A stretch of DNA of 64,000 nucleotides from JANNVK01 sp031430435 (GCA_031430435.1 JANPBM010000062.1:46203-110202); one strand, 5' to 3'; positions 9,153-17,387 are shown, counted from the first letter of the stretch. The notes: generated by a model from the sequence alone, not told the origin. Numbers and translations are program-made.

Positions 9153-9812
9153 TTATGAACCTTTTTTTAACAAGAGCCGTGAACCGATTGCAAAACTTGC
9201 TTGCCCAAACGTTGTCATTATTTGCCTAACCCATTGAGAAGAAACGTCTTGAGCCGGATTTCCCGTGACGGCGAAAAGCACAATCAAATTAACGATAAAC
9301 AATCCGACTGCCAAATAAGTCGGCGAAGGTTTGAGCGAACGATAAATCAGTTGCAGCAATAAAGCGACATTCGCCAAAGTCGTTACGCCCGACAAAATAA
9401 AAAACCACGCCCGACCGTGAGTAAAAAAACCGACGTAACCCGCCACCGCCCAAACCGTCGCAGCCAAGACCAGCGGAGTTGTCCAAACGTGCGACAAATT
9501 CATCGCTTCAACTCGCCGTCGACTTCGCCACAACGCAAACGCAAGAAAAATAAAACCGGCTGAAAGCAACACAAAAAACGAATTATTCAACCCGGGAATA
9601 TCGTTTCCGCCAAAGGCTTGAATCAGTTTCCAAATTGTCTTGAAAACTCCGCCGACAATAATTAAAATTCCGCCGGCATACGCCAAAATGCCGCACATTT
9701 TGTTTTTACGCGAAACCATCAGAGCAATAAAAAACAATCCGCTCGCAAACAGCACAACCTGCATCACGTCTTGGACGGCAAGCGGTAAATCGATTATATC
9801 TTTTGTTTGCAT
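9153..9812 (-). CDS. Polytopic inner-membrane protein of unknown function
   Basis: About 219 residues with six or seven predicted membrane helices (for example VLFASGLFFIALMVS and PLVLAATVWAVAGYVGFF). The longer reading frame opens with TTG at 9842; the ATG at 9812 (MQTKDIIDL) is preferred although no clear ribosome site precedes it. I do not recognise a named family. It sits between the murein hydrolase and the Omp85 gene on the same strand. Confidence 0.7.
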   Translation of the reverse strand: MQTKDIIDLPLAVQDVMQVVLFASGLFFIALMVSRKNKMCGILAYAGGILIIVGGVFKTIWKLIQAFGGNDIPGLNNSFFVLLSAGFIFLAFALWRSRRRVEAMNLSHVWTTPLVLAATVWAVAGYVGFFTHGRAWFFILSGVTTLANVALLLQLIYRSLKPSPTYLAVGLFIVNLIVLFAVTGNPAQDVSSQWVRQIMTTFGQASFAIGSRLLLKKGS

Positions 9813-10023
9813 AAAATTATTTCGACACAGAAAATCCGACAATCTGTTTATTTGTTTCGGTTTTACTGATTGTTGAACAAAAACGGCGAAATATCAATCG
9901 AGCTTTTTTCGTTGAGGTTTATGTTTCGAGCAAACTTGTAAAATGCGTTCATCGGTCGGAAGCTCGAAATTAACTTCAAACTCTATCTGTAAATGACGCG
10001 ATTTTCAATTAAATCCGGCGAAA

Positions 10024-13000
10024 TTAAAACGCTTGGGTAAATCTGAAATGAAGTTGACCTTGTTTCAGCCGATAAATCGCAGGTTGTCCGACGGCTTGCG
10101 GGATAAAAAATCGCGGCGGGTTCAGTAAATATCCGTAATCGACGGCAAACGTCCCGAACGGAAGTTTTATTCTCGCCCCGAGTCCGACGGTGTTTGTCCA
10201 AATCGCCCGCAGATTCGCGTTAAAAAAATCGTTTGCCGCAACCTGCGGTTTTCTGAAAATGTCGCCCGGACGTTTGAAAACGTTTCCGCCGTCGTAAAAC
10301 GGCACGGCTTGAATGCTTTTGGTGAGCGGAATGCGTGCTTCAATTTGGGCAATCGCCAACGCATTTCCGCCAAACGGAACGGTAAACGGATTGAGAAAAA
10401 CTTGTTGTCCGCCGGTGTTGAAAAAATTTCCCTGCGGTTGAAAAGTAATGCGCGGTCCGGCTGATTCAAAGTCAAAACCGCGCAAACCGTTTGAACCGCC
10501 GCTGAAAAATCGTTCGCTGATCGGCAGTGTGCCGTTCAAACTTTGCTGAATCGAAGTTCCCGATAAATTTCGGCGTTTTCCCCAAACATTTGCCGCGCCG
10601 AACGTCAAACTTCCCGCAAAAACAGTATTTCGATATTCGTAAAATGTTTTGTAATTCGCTTGAAATTTTTGAAACGAAATGTTGCCGCCGAGTTGTTCGA
10701 GCGAAGTGTTGTACTCAAGCGTGAGATAACTTCCCTTGGTCGGATCGGACGCATTGTACCGGCACGGATCGCCGATTTCACCTTTTGCAATCAACTCTAA
10801 AACCGAATATTTGCGCGAACAACTCGCCCGCGTATCGCGCACAAAATTTGCCCCGAAACCCGAAATTCGCACTCTCGCATCAGGTCTGAGCAAATCTTTT
10901 ATCAGCAAACTTTCAAAATTAAACAGCCGCACATCTTCAAAACGAAAGCGAAAAAATGCTAAACTGCGAGATTTTTTGCTGATTGTCCGCTGAGTTTCCG
11001 CCGTGACGGAAAAGCGATTGATTGTCGGATCGCCGGCAACCCGCCCGAAATCGTCAATCGGTTTGCCGGTCGCATCCAACCTTTGGACAATGCCCAACGC
11101 GCCGCGGTCGATGGTCGAACGAAAAAAGCGCGTAACGGTCGAATCACGTTGATATTGCACCGAAATACTCAATGGCGCGAACCGATTTTTGCCGTTGCGG
11201 AGAAATCGCGGATCGAGAAAATCCACTTGGATAAGTTGTTGCCGACTGCTCCAGCGAACTCTCGCTCCGCCTTGTTGCAACCGATTAAAAAGATTGGAAT
11301 AACGAATGTCAAAAAAGCCGGAAAGCCCCAAATCGGTCGAATATCCGCCGCCGTAAAGAATCGTTCGCGGCTTTTCTTCTTCGAGATTGACGACAATATC
11401 GCGTTGACTTTCGCCCGCCGCGTTTTCGCCCGCAGGTTCGGCTTTAATTTCAATTTGCTTAAACGCATCGGTGCTGTAAAGTGTTTGTTCACTTTGAGAT
11501 ATGTCGTTTTGTCGTAAAACTTCGTTTGGTTTTAAGGCTAATGCTTTGAAGATTGCTTCGGGTTTGGTGCGATTATTTCCGTTCAGCAAAATCCGGTTTA
11601 CGACGACTTTTTTACCTTCTTTTTCAACGTTGTAAATGATTTTTACGCGGTCTTCGCTCGTGGCTTCGTCCTTGCCGAGTTCGACTGTGGACGCATTTAC
11701 AACGGCATCGTAATAACCTTTTTGAGCATACCAGCGGCGCAGATTTTCAACGCCGTTTCGCATTCTCGCCCGCGAAAAATTCTTTCCGAGCAAGTTCGGT
11801 AATTCGTTTTGCAACGTAACTTCGGAAAATTCTTTGCTGCCGATAATCTGTACGTCGTTAATTTTGGTCGGAATTCCTTCTTTGATAACAAACGTGATAA
11901 TAAGTTTTTCGCCTTCGGGCGAGACACCTTGTTTGACCTTCGCCCGCACGTCTCGAAAACCGAGTTCTTTCATCAAAGATTCGACTAATTTGCGGTCGTC
12001 TTCCAAAATTTCGGTGCTGGTGTAACCGCGTCCGTAGCCGAATTGCGGAATAATGCCGAGCGAAGTTGCGGCTTGCGTGTCCAACACCGAAGCGATGTCG
12101 AGAATCGTTAATTTATCGGTTCCTTCGATGCGTAAATCCGCCAAACGCAACCGCCGATTAAGTTCAACTTGGTAATTTACATCGACTGTTTTGTTCGACA
12201 AATCGCTTCCGCTCAATTCTTGACACAACGATTCCGAGCCGTTTTCTATCGGATTTGTTTCATCTTTCGGCAATTCGGGCGTAACCGCGCAAACCGGAAT
12301 TACTTCGGCAAAAAAATAACCTTTTTCTTGAAACCGATTTCGCAAACGCCGTCCGCCTTCGGTAATCGCCGAATAATCGATTGTTCCTTCGCGCTTTATC
12401 GGCAACAATTTAACCAAATCTTTTTCGCTGATTTTCTCTTTTTCCGCCTCGATTTTGACATTGATTTTTGCTCCGATTTCACCTTTCAAACCGATTGAAA
12501 CGCGATTTGTTTCAGGGTCGAAAATAACTCTCGGCGAATCTATCACGGGCGCCAAATTGTTTTGTTTGATAATTGCCGTGCGGATTTTTGCCACGTCATC
12601 GTCCAAAAGTTTCTGTGAAAACAAAGCTCCTTTCGTTAATTTCAAAGGCTTTTTGAGCTTTTTCAAATCAAAATCTTTGATGTTAATCTCAAAATTTTCA
12701 ACCCGTGATTGCGTATTCGGTTTGACGTTAAAAGTAACTGCAACCCGCGTATCGTTACCTGTAATTTGTTGCGTAAACACGACTTCGGCACTGTAAAAAC
12801 CACGTTCACGCAAATAACCTTGAATCGCATCGGCTTTATTTTTCAAGATTTGATCGGTTACGGTTTCGCCCGCGTTGAGGATGTTGAGTTTCAATAAAAG
12901 TTCGGCTTCGGTTACAGGTTCGCCGACTGTTTCACCGATTTTTATCGATACTTTCTCGGCGTTGGTTTTGCGTTTTATGACAAATCGCAGACCGAGTTTA

Positions 13001-13317
13001 CTTGGGTCGGAATCAAACTTTTCAACCTTGGCGGAAACGATTTTGTCCGAATCGTAAAGCGTTTGCAAGGCTTCGCGGATTTTCACCGCCGAATACTTTT
13101 CACCGATAATCGGTTTCAAAATAAGTTTAAATTGTTCGGCGGCGGAAACGTCTCGGTCTGCGCCTTCAAACGCAATCTGAATATCGGAAATCGGCAAATT
13201 TTCGTATTTTTGTTGGGCAAAAGTAGAAATTGCGGCAAACAAAAACAATCCGCAAAGACGCAGAAATTTTGAGATGTGTTTGTGATAAATAAAACGCTTC
13301 ACAATTTTATGATGCAA
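10024..13317 (-). CDS. BamA/Omp85-type outer-membrane protein with extended POTRA region
   Basis: This is a 1097-residue protein with a signal peptide (LFLFAAISTFAQQ), a periplasmic region of about 700 residues holding several POTRA-like repeats (for example DVQIIGSKEFSEVTLQ and VNRILLNGNNRTKPEAI), and a C-terminal Omp85 beta-barrel (about 720-1097). The barrel has the lid-loop motif as GLRGFD (usual form VRGF/Y) and ends in Phe, the beta-signal residue recognised by the BAM complex. BamA itself is near 800 residues, so the periplasmic part is about 300 longer. It may be a TamA-like or lineage-specific assembly or secretion protein rather than BamA. The promoter region at 13318-13378 is AT-rich. 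Confidence 0.88.
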   Translation of the reverse strand: MHHKIVKRFIYHKHISKFLRLCGLFLFAAISTFAQQKYENLPISDIQIAFEGADRDVSAAEQFKLILKPIIGEKYSAVKIREALQTLYDSDKIVSAKVEKFDSDPSKLGLRFVIKRKTNAEKVSIKIGETVGEPVTEAELLLKLNILNAGETVTDQILKNKADAIQGYLRERGFYSAEVVFTQQITGNDTRVAVTFNVKPNTQSRVENFEINIKDFDLKKLKKPLKLTKGALFSQKLLDDDVAKIRTAIIKQNNLAPVIDSPRVIFDPETNRVSIGLKGEIGAKINVKIEAEKEKISEKDLVKLLPIKREGTIDYSAITEGGRRLRNRFQEKGYFFAEVIPVCAVTPELPKDETNPIENGSESLCQELSGSDLSNKTVDVNYQVELNRRLRLADLRIEGTDKLTILDIASVLDTQAATSLGIIPQFGYGRGYTSTEILEDDRKLVESLMKELGFRDVRAKVKQGVSPEGEKLIITFVIKEGIPTKINDVQIIGSKEFSEVTLQNELPNLLGKNFSRARMRNGVENLRRWYAQKGYYDAVVNASTVELGKDEATSEDRVKIIYNVEKEGKKVVVNRILLNGNNRTKPEAIFKALALKPNEVLRQNDISQSEQTLYSTDAFKQIEIKAEPAGENAAGESQRDIVVNLEEEKPRTILYGGGYSTDLGLSGFFDIRYSNLFNRLQQGGARVRWSSRQQLIQVDFLDPRFLRNGKNRFAPLSISVQYQRDSTVTRFFRSTIDRGALGIVQRLDATGKPIDDFGRVAGDPTINRFSVTAETQRTISKKSRSLAFFRFRFEDVRLFNFESLLIKDLLRPDARVRISGFGANFVRDTRASCSRKYSVLELIAKGEIGDPCRYNASDPTKGSYLTLEYNTSLEQLGGNISFQKFQANYKTFYEYRNTVFAGSLTFGAANVWGKRRNLSGTSIQQSLNGTLPISERFFSGGSNGLRGFDFESAGPRITFQPQGNFFNTGGQQVFLNPFTVPFGGNALAIAQIEARIPLTKSIQAVPFYDGGNVFKRPGDIFRKPQVAANDFFNANLRAIWTNTVGLGARIKLPFGTFAVDYGYLLNPPRFFIPQAVGQPAIYRLKQGQLHFRFTQAF

Positions 13318-13566
13318 ATAAGCAAATATAAGTTTAGCAAAAGTTTAGGTTTACACGAATTGCCGATAAACGTAAAAATTAATCCGCAAACGCAAGTGAA
13401 TGTGTGATAAGAAAATTACGGCGAAAAATCGAGTGCTTATTTGGCGCGATCGGGATAGCTGATGTCGGTTGGCAGGTTTGAGGCAGATTGAGCATTGCAA
13501 CGAAAGATAATTGCGCATACTTCAGTTTTGCTTTTCGCGGGATAGAAAAGAGTTTGTCGCGTCTCA

Positions 13567-14067
13567 TCACTTTTTACTTTTAACCCGTTGTCGTTGATAC
13601 AGATTTGCCCCGATTTCGTCGTTCATTTTCTCTTCTTTGCGTTCGGCTTCTTTTTTGACGGTTGCCGTCCATTTTTCATGATGGGTTTCGAGTACTTTCA
13701 ATTCCTTTGAGGCTTCAGTTAATTTGACCAAGGCTTTATCGACCTCTTGTTTCGCTTTTTCGACAATCATTTGCTGGTTGTCAACTTCGGCTTGAAGTCT
13801 GTTTTCGGTGTCTTTGAGCTTGAGCATATATTCTTTGTGAGCCATCATTTCACTTGCCACAAAACCGGTTTGAATTTTCAAAAACATCTGCTCCCTTTCC
13901 TCTTGTTGACGTTCCTTGATTTCAATCACCAAACCTTTGCGACGTAATAATTCGCGTTCTTCGTCAGCCAATTTTTGCCGACACAACGCCACGAACTCAG
14001 CCGCCTGAGATTTGGCAGTTGCTCGCATATTTTCTACTACTTGCAGACGATATTTAGGTTTAGCCAT
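13567..14067 (-). CDS. Coiled-coil FliJ/SctO-like export stalk protein
   Basis: This 166-residue, highly charged protein is almost entirely alpha-helical coiled coil (RLQVVENMRATAKSQAAEF, KDTENRLQAEVDNQQMIVEKAKQE), the shape of FliJ/SctO, the stalk that docks in the FliI/SctN hexamer. It follows the sctN-like gene on the same strand, the usual order. The ATG at 14067 is preferred over the upstream frame at 14136, whose extra 23 residues are hydrophobic and unlike the family. Sequence identity to FliJ is expected to be low, so the call rests on context, size and coiled coil. Confidence 0.65.
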   Translation of the reverse strand: MAKPKYRLQVVENMRATAKSQAAEFVALCRQKLADEERELLRRKGLVIEIKERQQEEREQMFLKIQTGFVASEMMAHKEYMLKLKDTENRLQAEVDNQQMIVEKAKQEVDKALVKLTEASKELKVLETHHEKWTATVKKEAERKEEKMNDEIGANLYQRQRVKSKK

Positions 14068-14085
14068 TATTTCAAATACAATTTT

Positions 14086-14291
14086 TACAGGGATGAAGAG
14101 GATAAAGACAGGATAAAAGCCAAACACAAAAAACAAGTAAGCAGGTCAGCATATAAGCAGGCAAGAAGTAAGTATGCAAGTGTTTGCAGTTCCGCCTTTA
14201 TGTGGAAAACTTGTGTATTATCAACTACTTATCGCTTAAATGTGTATTTCGATTTATTATTATCCTTCTTCATCTGCTTCATCCCTGTAAA
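14086..14291. repeat. Imperfect palindrome (ACAGGGATGAAG...CTTCATCCCTGT)
   Basis: Arms ACAGGGATGAAGAGGATAAA and the matching TTATCCTTCTTCATCTGCTTCATCCCTGT flank AT-rich filler between the stalk gene and the ATPase gene. The same kind of arm recurs at 49355-49419. This is a common short dispersed repeat. Confidence 0.55.
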
Positions 14292-14297
14292 TAATTC

Positions 14298-15605
14298 TTA
14301 ATAAAAAATTCGTTGCAACCGTTCGATTGCTTCTTCGGACGTGCAAGGTTCGTGCGTTCCTTGTTTGAGAAAATTATTGACGGCATCAATTTTTTCGATG
14401 GCGTAATCGGTGCGTTTGTCGCTGCCTTTTTTATAAGCGCCGATCATAATCAAATCTTTGCCCGCTTCGTAAGTCGCCAAGACTTCGCGTAATTGTTGCG
14501 CCGAATTTCGATGACCTTTTTCCGCGACTGACGACATCACCCGCGAAACCGAATTTCCGATGTCGATTGCGGGATAATGTCCCGATGAAGCAAGCGACCG
14601 CGAAAGGACGATATGTCCGTCCAAAATCGAACGAGTTTCATCGGCAATCGGTTCGGTCATATCATCGCCTTCGACCAAAACCGTATAAAAAGCGGTAATC
14701 GAACCTTTGTCGGAATTTCCCGTACGTTCAAGTAAACGCGGCAGTTCAGAGAAAACCGACGGCGGAAACCCTGCCCGAGCAGGCGGTTCACCTGCGGCAA
14801 GTCCGACTTCACGCAACGCCCGTGCAAACCGCGTAACGGAATCCATCATCAGCAAAACTTTTGTGCCTTTATCGCGGAAATGTTCGGCGATCGCCGTAGC
14901 AACATACGCCGCTTTCAGACGAACTAACGACGGTTCGTTTGACGTGGCAACGACCAACACGGAACGTTTCAAGCCTTCTTCGCCCAAATCTTGTTCCAAA
15001 AAATCACGAACTTCACGACCGCGTTCGCCCACGAGACAGATAACATTTACTTCGGCTTCCGTGTTGCGCGCCAACATTCCGAGCGTGGTTGATTTACCGA
15101 CACCTGCCGCCGCAAAAATCCCGACCCGCTGACCTTCGCCGACTGTCAAAAGTCCGTCCAACGCCCGCACACCGGTTTTTAATTGACTCAAAACACGTTG
15201 ACGTTTCATCGGATCGGGCGGATTCGCCATCACCGAACGTTCGTAACCGTCTTCAATCGGCGGTTTTCCGTCAATCGGATCGCCGAGTCCGCCCAAAACG
15301 CGACCGAGCAGGGAATCGGACACGCGAACCGACAAAGGTTTTCCCGTCGGCACAACTTCCGCACCCATTTCCACGTCTTGAATTTCGCCGAGCGGCATCA
15401 AAATAACTTCACTGCCGCTGAATCCGACAACTTCCGCCCGCAAAGGTTTGGTGCGTTTCGGCGAATGAATCAGACAAAGTTCGCCGACGCTTGCTCCCGG
15501 AACTGCCGCCCGAATCAGCAAACCGACTAATTCGGTTACGCGACCGCGAACTTCATAGGGCGAAAGCCAATCAATCGCTTCAATATATGGTTGGAGTGAA
15601 ATCAT
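14298..15605 (-). CDS. Type III export ATPase (SctN/FliI family)
   Basis: This 435-residue F1-beta-like ATPase energises unfolding and chaperone release in flagellar or virulence type III export. Walker A is AAAGVGKST near residue 167, Walker B VLLMMDS near 253, with the family motifs EPPARAGFPPSVFSELP and YPAIDIGNSVSRVM. The length matches SctN/FliI (430-450). No other core export genes (SctV/FlhA, SctR-U) are in the window, so flagellar and non-flagellar systems cannot be separated. Downstream on the same strand come the stalk-like protein and, further on, a TPR protein and a murein hydrolase. Confidence 0.92.
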   Translation of the reverse strand: MISLQPYIEAIDWLSPYEVRGRVTELVGLLIRAAVPGASVGELCLIHSPKRTKPLRAEVVGFSGSEVILMPLGEIQDVEMGAEVVPTGKPLSVRVSDSLLGRVLGGLGDPIDGKPPIEDGYERSVMANPPDPMKRQRVLSQLKTGVRALDGLLTVGEGQRVGIFAAAGVGKSTTLGMLARNTEAEVNVICLVGERGREVRDFLEQDLGEEGLKRSVLVVATSNEPSLVRLKAAYVATAIAEHFRDKGTKVLLMMDSVTRFARALREVGLAAGEPPARAGFPPSVFSELPRLLERTGNSDKGSITAFYTVLVEGDDMTEPIADETRSILDGHIVLSRSLASSGHYPAIDIGNSVSRVMSSVAEKGHRNSAQQLREVLATYEAGKDLIMIGAYKKGSDKRTDYAIEKIDAVNNFLKQGTHEPCTSEEAIERLQRIFY

Positions 15606-15825
15606 CTTTTAATAATTTACACTAAAATTAAGAAAATCAACCGCGAAAAAGACGAATCGGATGAAAAAAAATATGTTTGGTTAATTTGATGTTTTGCGTA
15701 TTCGCCGAAAATCGAAATGTGATTTGCACAACATAAACAGTTTGTAACAACTTATAAAACAAAGAGTTATGTCTTGTTTTCAATTTCCGCTCAAACAAGT
15801 GTTTTCCGGGTTGACGGCAAAATGG

Positions 15826-15860
15826 TTGACAAAATCGGTTTGTCGTGCTAGTCTGATAAT
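15826..15860 (+). promoter_or_regulatory. Probable sigma-70-type promoter
   Basis: TTGACA at 15826-15831 is followed after 17 bases by TAGTCT (15849-15854) and then GATAAT (15855-15860). It would start a transcript about 40 bases ahead of the small ORF at 15906, pointing toward the tRNA array. Confidence 0.55.
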
Positions 15861-15905
15861 CGTTCTGTTGCAATTATTGCACAGAAAATTAGGAGATTTT
15901 ATTTA

Positions 15906-16094
15906 ATGCAGAATTGTTGGATACATACAATTAGAAATTCACAAGGTTCGCCCGCAGTTCAAACTGTGCGGGTTTCAAGTAACCTGATGATGTCGGATGT
16001 GTGTGCCAAAAATAATGATGCGGTTTATAGCCCGAAATTTGGGTTACAAACAAGACTCGGCAGCGATTTTAATCGCAACGAGCAACAGATTTAG
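15906..16094 (+). CDS. Possible 62-residue small protein upstream of the tRNA array
   Basis: An ATG preceded by AGGAG at a reasonable distance (TTAGGAGATTTTATTTAATG) opens 62 codons with no recognisable domain; the product is polar with two cysteines and one tryptophan. A good promoter lies just upstream and a hairpin just downstream, which favours a real transcript, but coding character is weak. It could equally be a leader RNA. Function unknown. Confidence 0.35.
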   Translation: MQNCWIHTIRNSQGSPAVQTVRVSSNLMMSDVCAKNNDAVYSPKFGLQTRLGSDFNRNEQQI

Positions 16095-16100
16095 ATAAGC

Positions 16101-16122
16101 GGGAGCGATTGTTCTCGCTCCC
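16101..16122 (+). other. Perfect hairpin after the small ORF
   Basis: GGGAGCGA and TCGCTCCC pair perfectly over a 6-base loop, directly after the small ORF. There is no T-run, so it is not a classical terminator. It may stabilise a 3' end. Confidence 0.55.
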
Positions 16123-16155
16123 AAACTATTAAAAACAAAGGTTTTATCCGTTTAG

Positions 16156-16208
16156 GAGCGATTACGCGAGTTTCTGTTATTTGAAACTTAAGAGTAGTCG
16201 CTCTTTTT
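16156..16208 (+). terminator. Intrinsic terminator upstream of the tRNA array
   Basis: GAGCGATTAC pairs with GTAGTCGCTC (10 pairs with one G:T) across a long loop and is followed by TTTTT. It separates the small-ORF transcript from the array. Confidence 0.65.
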
Positions 16209-16215
16209 GCGTTCT

Positions 16216-16244
16216 TTGACAATTGAATAATTATTTTAAATAAA
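16216..16244 (+). promoter_or_regulatory. Candidate promoter of the tRNA array
   Basis: A perfect TTGACA at 16216-16221 is followed after 17 bases by AATAAA (4 of 6 matches to TATAAT) in an AT-rich tract. It is the closest good -35 element upstream of the first tRNA. Confidence 0.45.
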
Positions 16245-16378
16245 CGGAAAAGCAGACCGTATAGAGAAGACTTTTTTCCGGCATAAACTTTGGCGAGTAG
16301 GTGCGGAAAAGAATCTTGTTATCCACCCAAAACTGTATGTAAGTATTTGTGTGTCTGCACGACTGCTTTTCTGTTTAT
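16240..16378 (+). ncRNA. Candidate structured leader RNA closed by a 16-bp helix
   Basis: ATAAACGGAAAAGCAG at 16240-16255 pairs throughout with CTGCTTTTCTGTTTAT at 16363-16378, with a single G:T. Inside, TTTTCCG and CGGAAAA form a second helix around 16270-16306. It ends 30 bases before the first tRNA and is not a known RNA that I recognise (not SRP, tmRNA or RNase P by eye). It lacks the GGCGAATG motif of the Y RNAs. The proposed promoter overlaps its left arm, so transcription would have to start upstream. Confidence 0.4.
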
Positions 16379-16407
16379 ATTTTTACACATATCACAATTT
16401 TAATCAC

Positions 16408-16491
16408 GCGTTGAACGCCGATTGGTCCGGCAAGCTGTCTGTAAAACAGTCGTCCGAAAGGGCATTGGAGGTTCAAATCCTTCTCGACGCA
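16408..16491 (+). tRNA. tRNA-Tyr(GTA)
   Basis: This is the first tRNA of the array. The acceptor GCGTTGA/TCGACGC has one T:G pair. The anticodon loop is CTGTAAA on a 5-bp stem, and the long variable arm is as expected for bacterial Tyr. T-arm loop TTCAAAT; CCA is not encoded. Confidence 0.9.
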
Positions 16492-16568
16492 TCAGTTATT
16501 ATTCCGCATTTCATATTCCAAATCAGCTTCGGATTCATTTTGGAATCTTGAATCTGAAATTTACAAGT

Positions 16569-16641
16569 GTAAGCGAAACTCAAACGGCTGAGTGCCGGTC
16601 TTCCAAACCGGATGTTGCGGGTTCGATTCCCGTCGCTTACT
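16569..16641 (+). tRNA. tRNA-Gly(TCC)
   Basis: Perfect acceptor GTAAGCG/CGCTTAC, anticodon loop CTTCCAA on CCGGT/ACCGG, T loop TTCGATT. It lacks an encoded CCA. It is the only Gly gene in the array and would read all GGN codons by U34 wobble. Confidence 0.9.
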
Positions 16642-16649
16642 TTTCTCTT

Positions 16650-16721
16650 AGGAATGTAATTTAATCGGCAAAATTTCGGTCTCCAAAACCGACATTCTCG
16701 GTTCAAATCCGAGCGTTCCTG
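16650..16721 (+). tRNA. tRNA-Trp(CCA)
   Basis: Acceptor AGGAATG/CGTTCCT with one T:G, a weak all-A/T D-stem, anticodon loop CTCCAAA and T arm CTCGG/CCGAG. Starts 8 bases after tRNA-Gly. Confidence 0.88.
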
Positions 16722-16756
16722 TTTTCTCCAAAGGAAAAATCCTCACCTCTCAAATG

Positions 16757-16839
16757 GGAGGTTAGCCTAATTGGTAAGGCAGCAGTCTTGAAAACTGCCG
16801 CGAGTAATCGTTTGCGAGTTCAACTCCCGCACCTTCCGT
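16757..16839 (+). tRNA. tRNA-Ser(TGA)
   Basis: Acceptor GGGAGGT/ACCTTCC with discriminator G, anticodon loop CTTGAAA, and a long variable arm as required by SerRS. CCA is not encoded. Confidence 0.9.
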
Positions 16840-16894
16840 CAAAGAAAATTTCGATTTTAGATTGCCGATTTGTAATTTAATCTGAAATTTTCAC

Positions 16895-16966
16895 GCAAGT
16901 AAAGCCAACCGGTTAGGCGACAGTTTGCAAAACTGTTTATCGTCGGTTCGATTCCGACTACTTGCT
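16895..16966 (+). tRNA. tRNA-Cys(GCA)
   Basis: Perfect acceptor GCAAGTA/TACTTGC with discriminator T (normal for Cys is U73), anticodon loop TTGCAAA. It ends 2 bases before the first Y RNA. Confidence 0.9.
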
Positions 16967-16968
16967 TT

Positions 16969-17092
16969 CGGCGAATGCCGGAATGACTACATGGTCAGAG
17001 CATTTGAGGAAACTCAAAAGGTCGTTGGTTCGATACCAACTTTTTCTTCGGAAAAATAGCTCAGTAAAAATGTCATTTCAATTTTGTCGCCG
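16969..17092 (+). ncRNA. Y RNA with a circularly permuted, UUCG-capped tRNA-like module
   Basis: The closing helix is CGGCGA (16969-16974) with TCGCCG (17087-17092). Inside it, GGAATG and ACAT pair with CATTTC and ATGT around a 5' ACT bulge. The 5' strand reads GGCGAATG, resembling the conserved GNCGAAG-type Ro60-binding motif of bacterial Y RNAs. The helix opens into a tRNA-like domain in permuted order: GAGC of the D stem, an anticodon-like hairpin TTTGAG-GAAA-CTCAAA, the variable bases, a perfect T arm GTTGG-TTCGATA-CCAAC, the acceptor TTTTTC-TTCG-GAAAAA closed by a UUCG tetraloop, then TAGCTC completing the D stem. It has no free acceptor end and no 7-base anticodon loop, so it cannot be a working tRNA. 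Expected partner: the Ro60 gene at 25534. Confidence 0.8.
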
Positions 17093-17100
17093 TAAATTTC

Positions 17101-17175
17101 GGCTTCGTAGCTCAATGGATTTAGAGCATCCGGCTTCGGAACAGAAAGTTGCAGGTTCGAGTCCTGCCGAGGTCA
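17101..17175 (+). tRNA. tRNA-Arg(TCG), weak anticodon stem
   Basis: Acceptor GGCTTCG/CGAGGTC pairs only with two G:T wobbles. The anticodon loop CTTCGGA carries TCG, but the stem TCCGG/ACAGA has two mismatches (C:A and G:A). The T arm GCAGG/CCTGC is intact. It may be decayed, or deliberately altered like others in the array. Confidence 0.75.
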
Positions 17176-17179
17176 TTTC

Positions 17180-17254
17180 GGGATTGTAGCTCAACGGAAT
17201 CAGAGCAGTTCACTACGAACGAACAGGTTGGAGGTTCGAATCCTCTCAGTCCCT
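17180..17254 (+). tRNA. tRNA-Arg(ACG)
   Basis: Acceptor GGGATTG/CAGTCCC, anticodon loop CTACGAA. A34 would be edited to inosine by TadA. The anticodon stem GTTCA/CGAAC has a terminal A:C mismatch next to the loop. Starts 4 bases after tRNA-Arg(TCG). Confidence 0.85.
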
Positions 17255-17266
17255 TTTATTTTTCTC

Positions 17267-17341
17267 GGCTTCGTAGTTCAACGGAATCAGAACACAAGTC
17301 TTCTAAACTTGAAGTTGCGAGTTCGAATCTCGCCGAAGCCT
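17267..17341 (+). tRNA. tRNA-Arg(TCT)
   Basis: All four arms pair: acceptor GGCTTCG/CGAAGCC, anticodon CAAGT-CTTCTAA-ACTTG, T arm GCGAG/CTCGC. This is the third Arg tRNA in a row. Confidence 0.92.
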
Positions 17342-17387
17342 TTTTTCAAGGTAAAAGTAAAAGTAAAAGGCAAAAGTTGTCTTTTAT

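Noticed and set aside
13379..13570. 63-codon frame starting GTG that overlaps the stalk-gene stop
   Set aside because: The overlap resembles translational coupling, but the product has no coding character and no domain. Kept out for lack of support.
16969..17092. A functional permuted tRNA gene requiring splicing and RtcB ligation
   Set aside because: The UUCG-capped acceptor and GAAA-capped anticodon-like hairpin leave no usable acceptor end or anticodon; a Y RNA fits all features.
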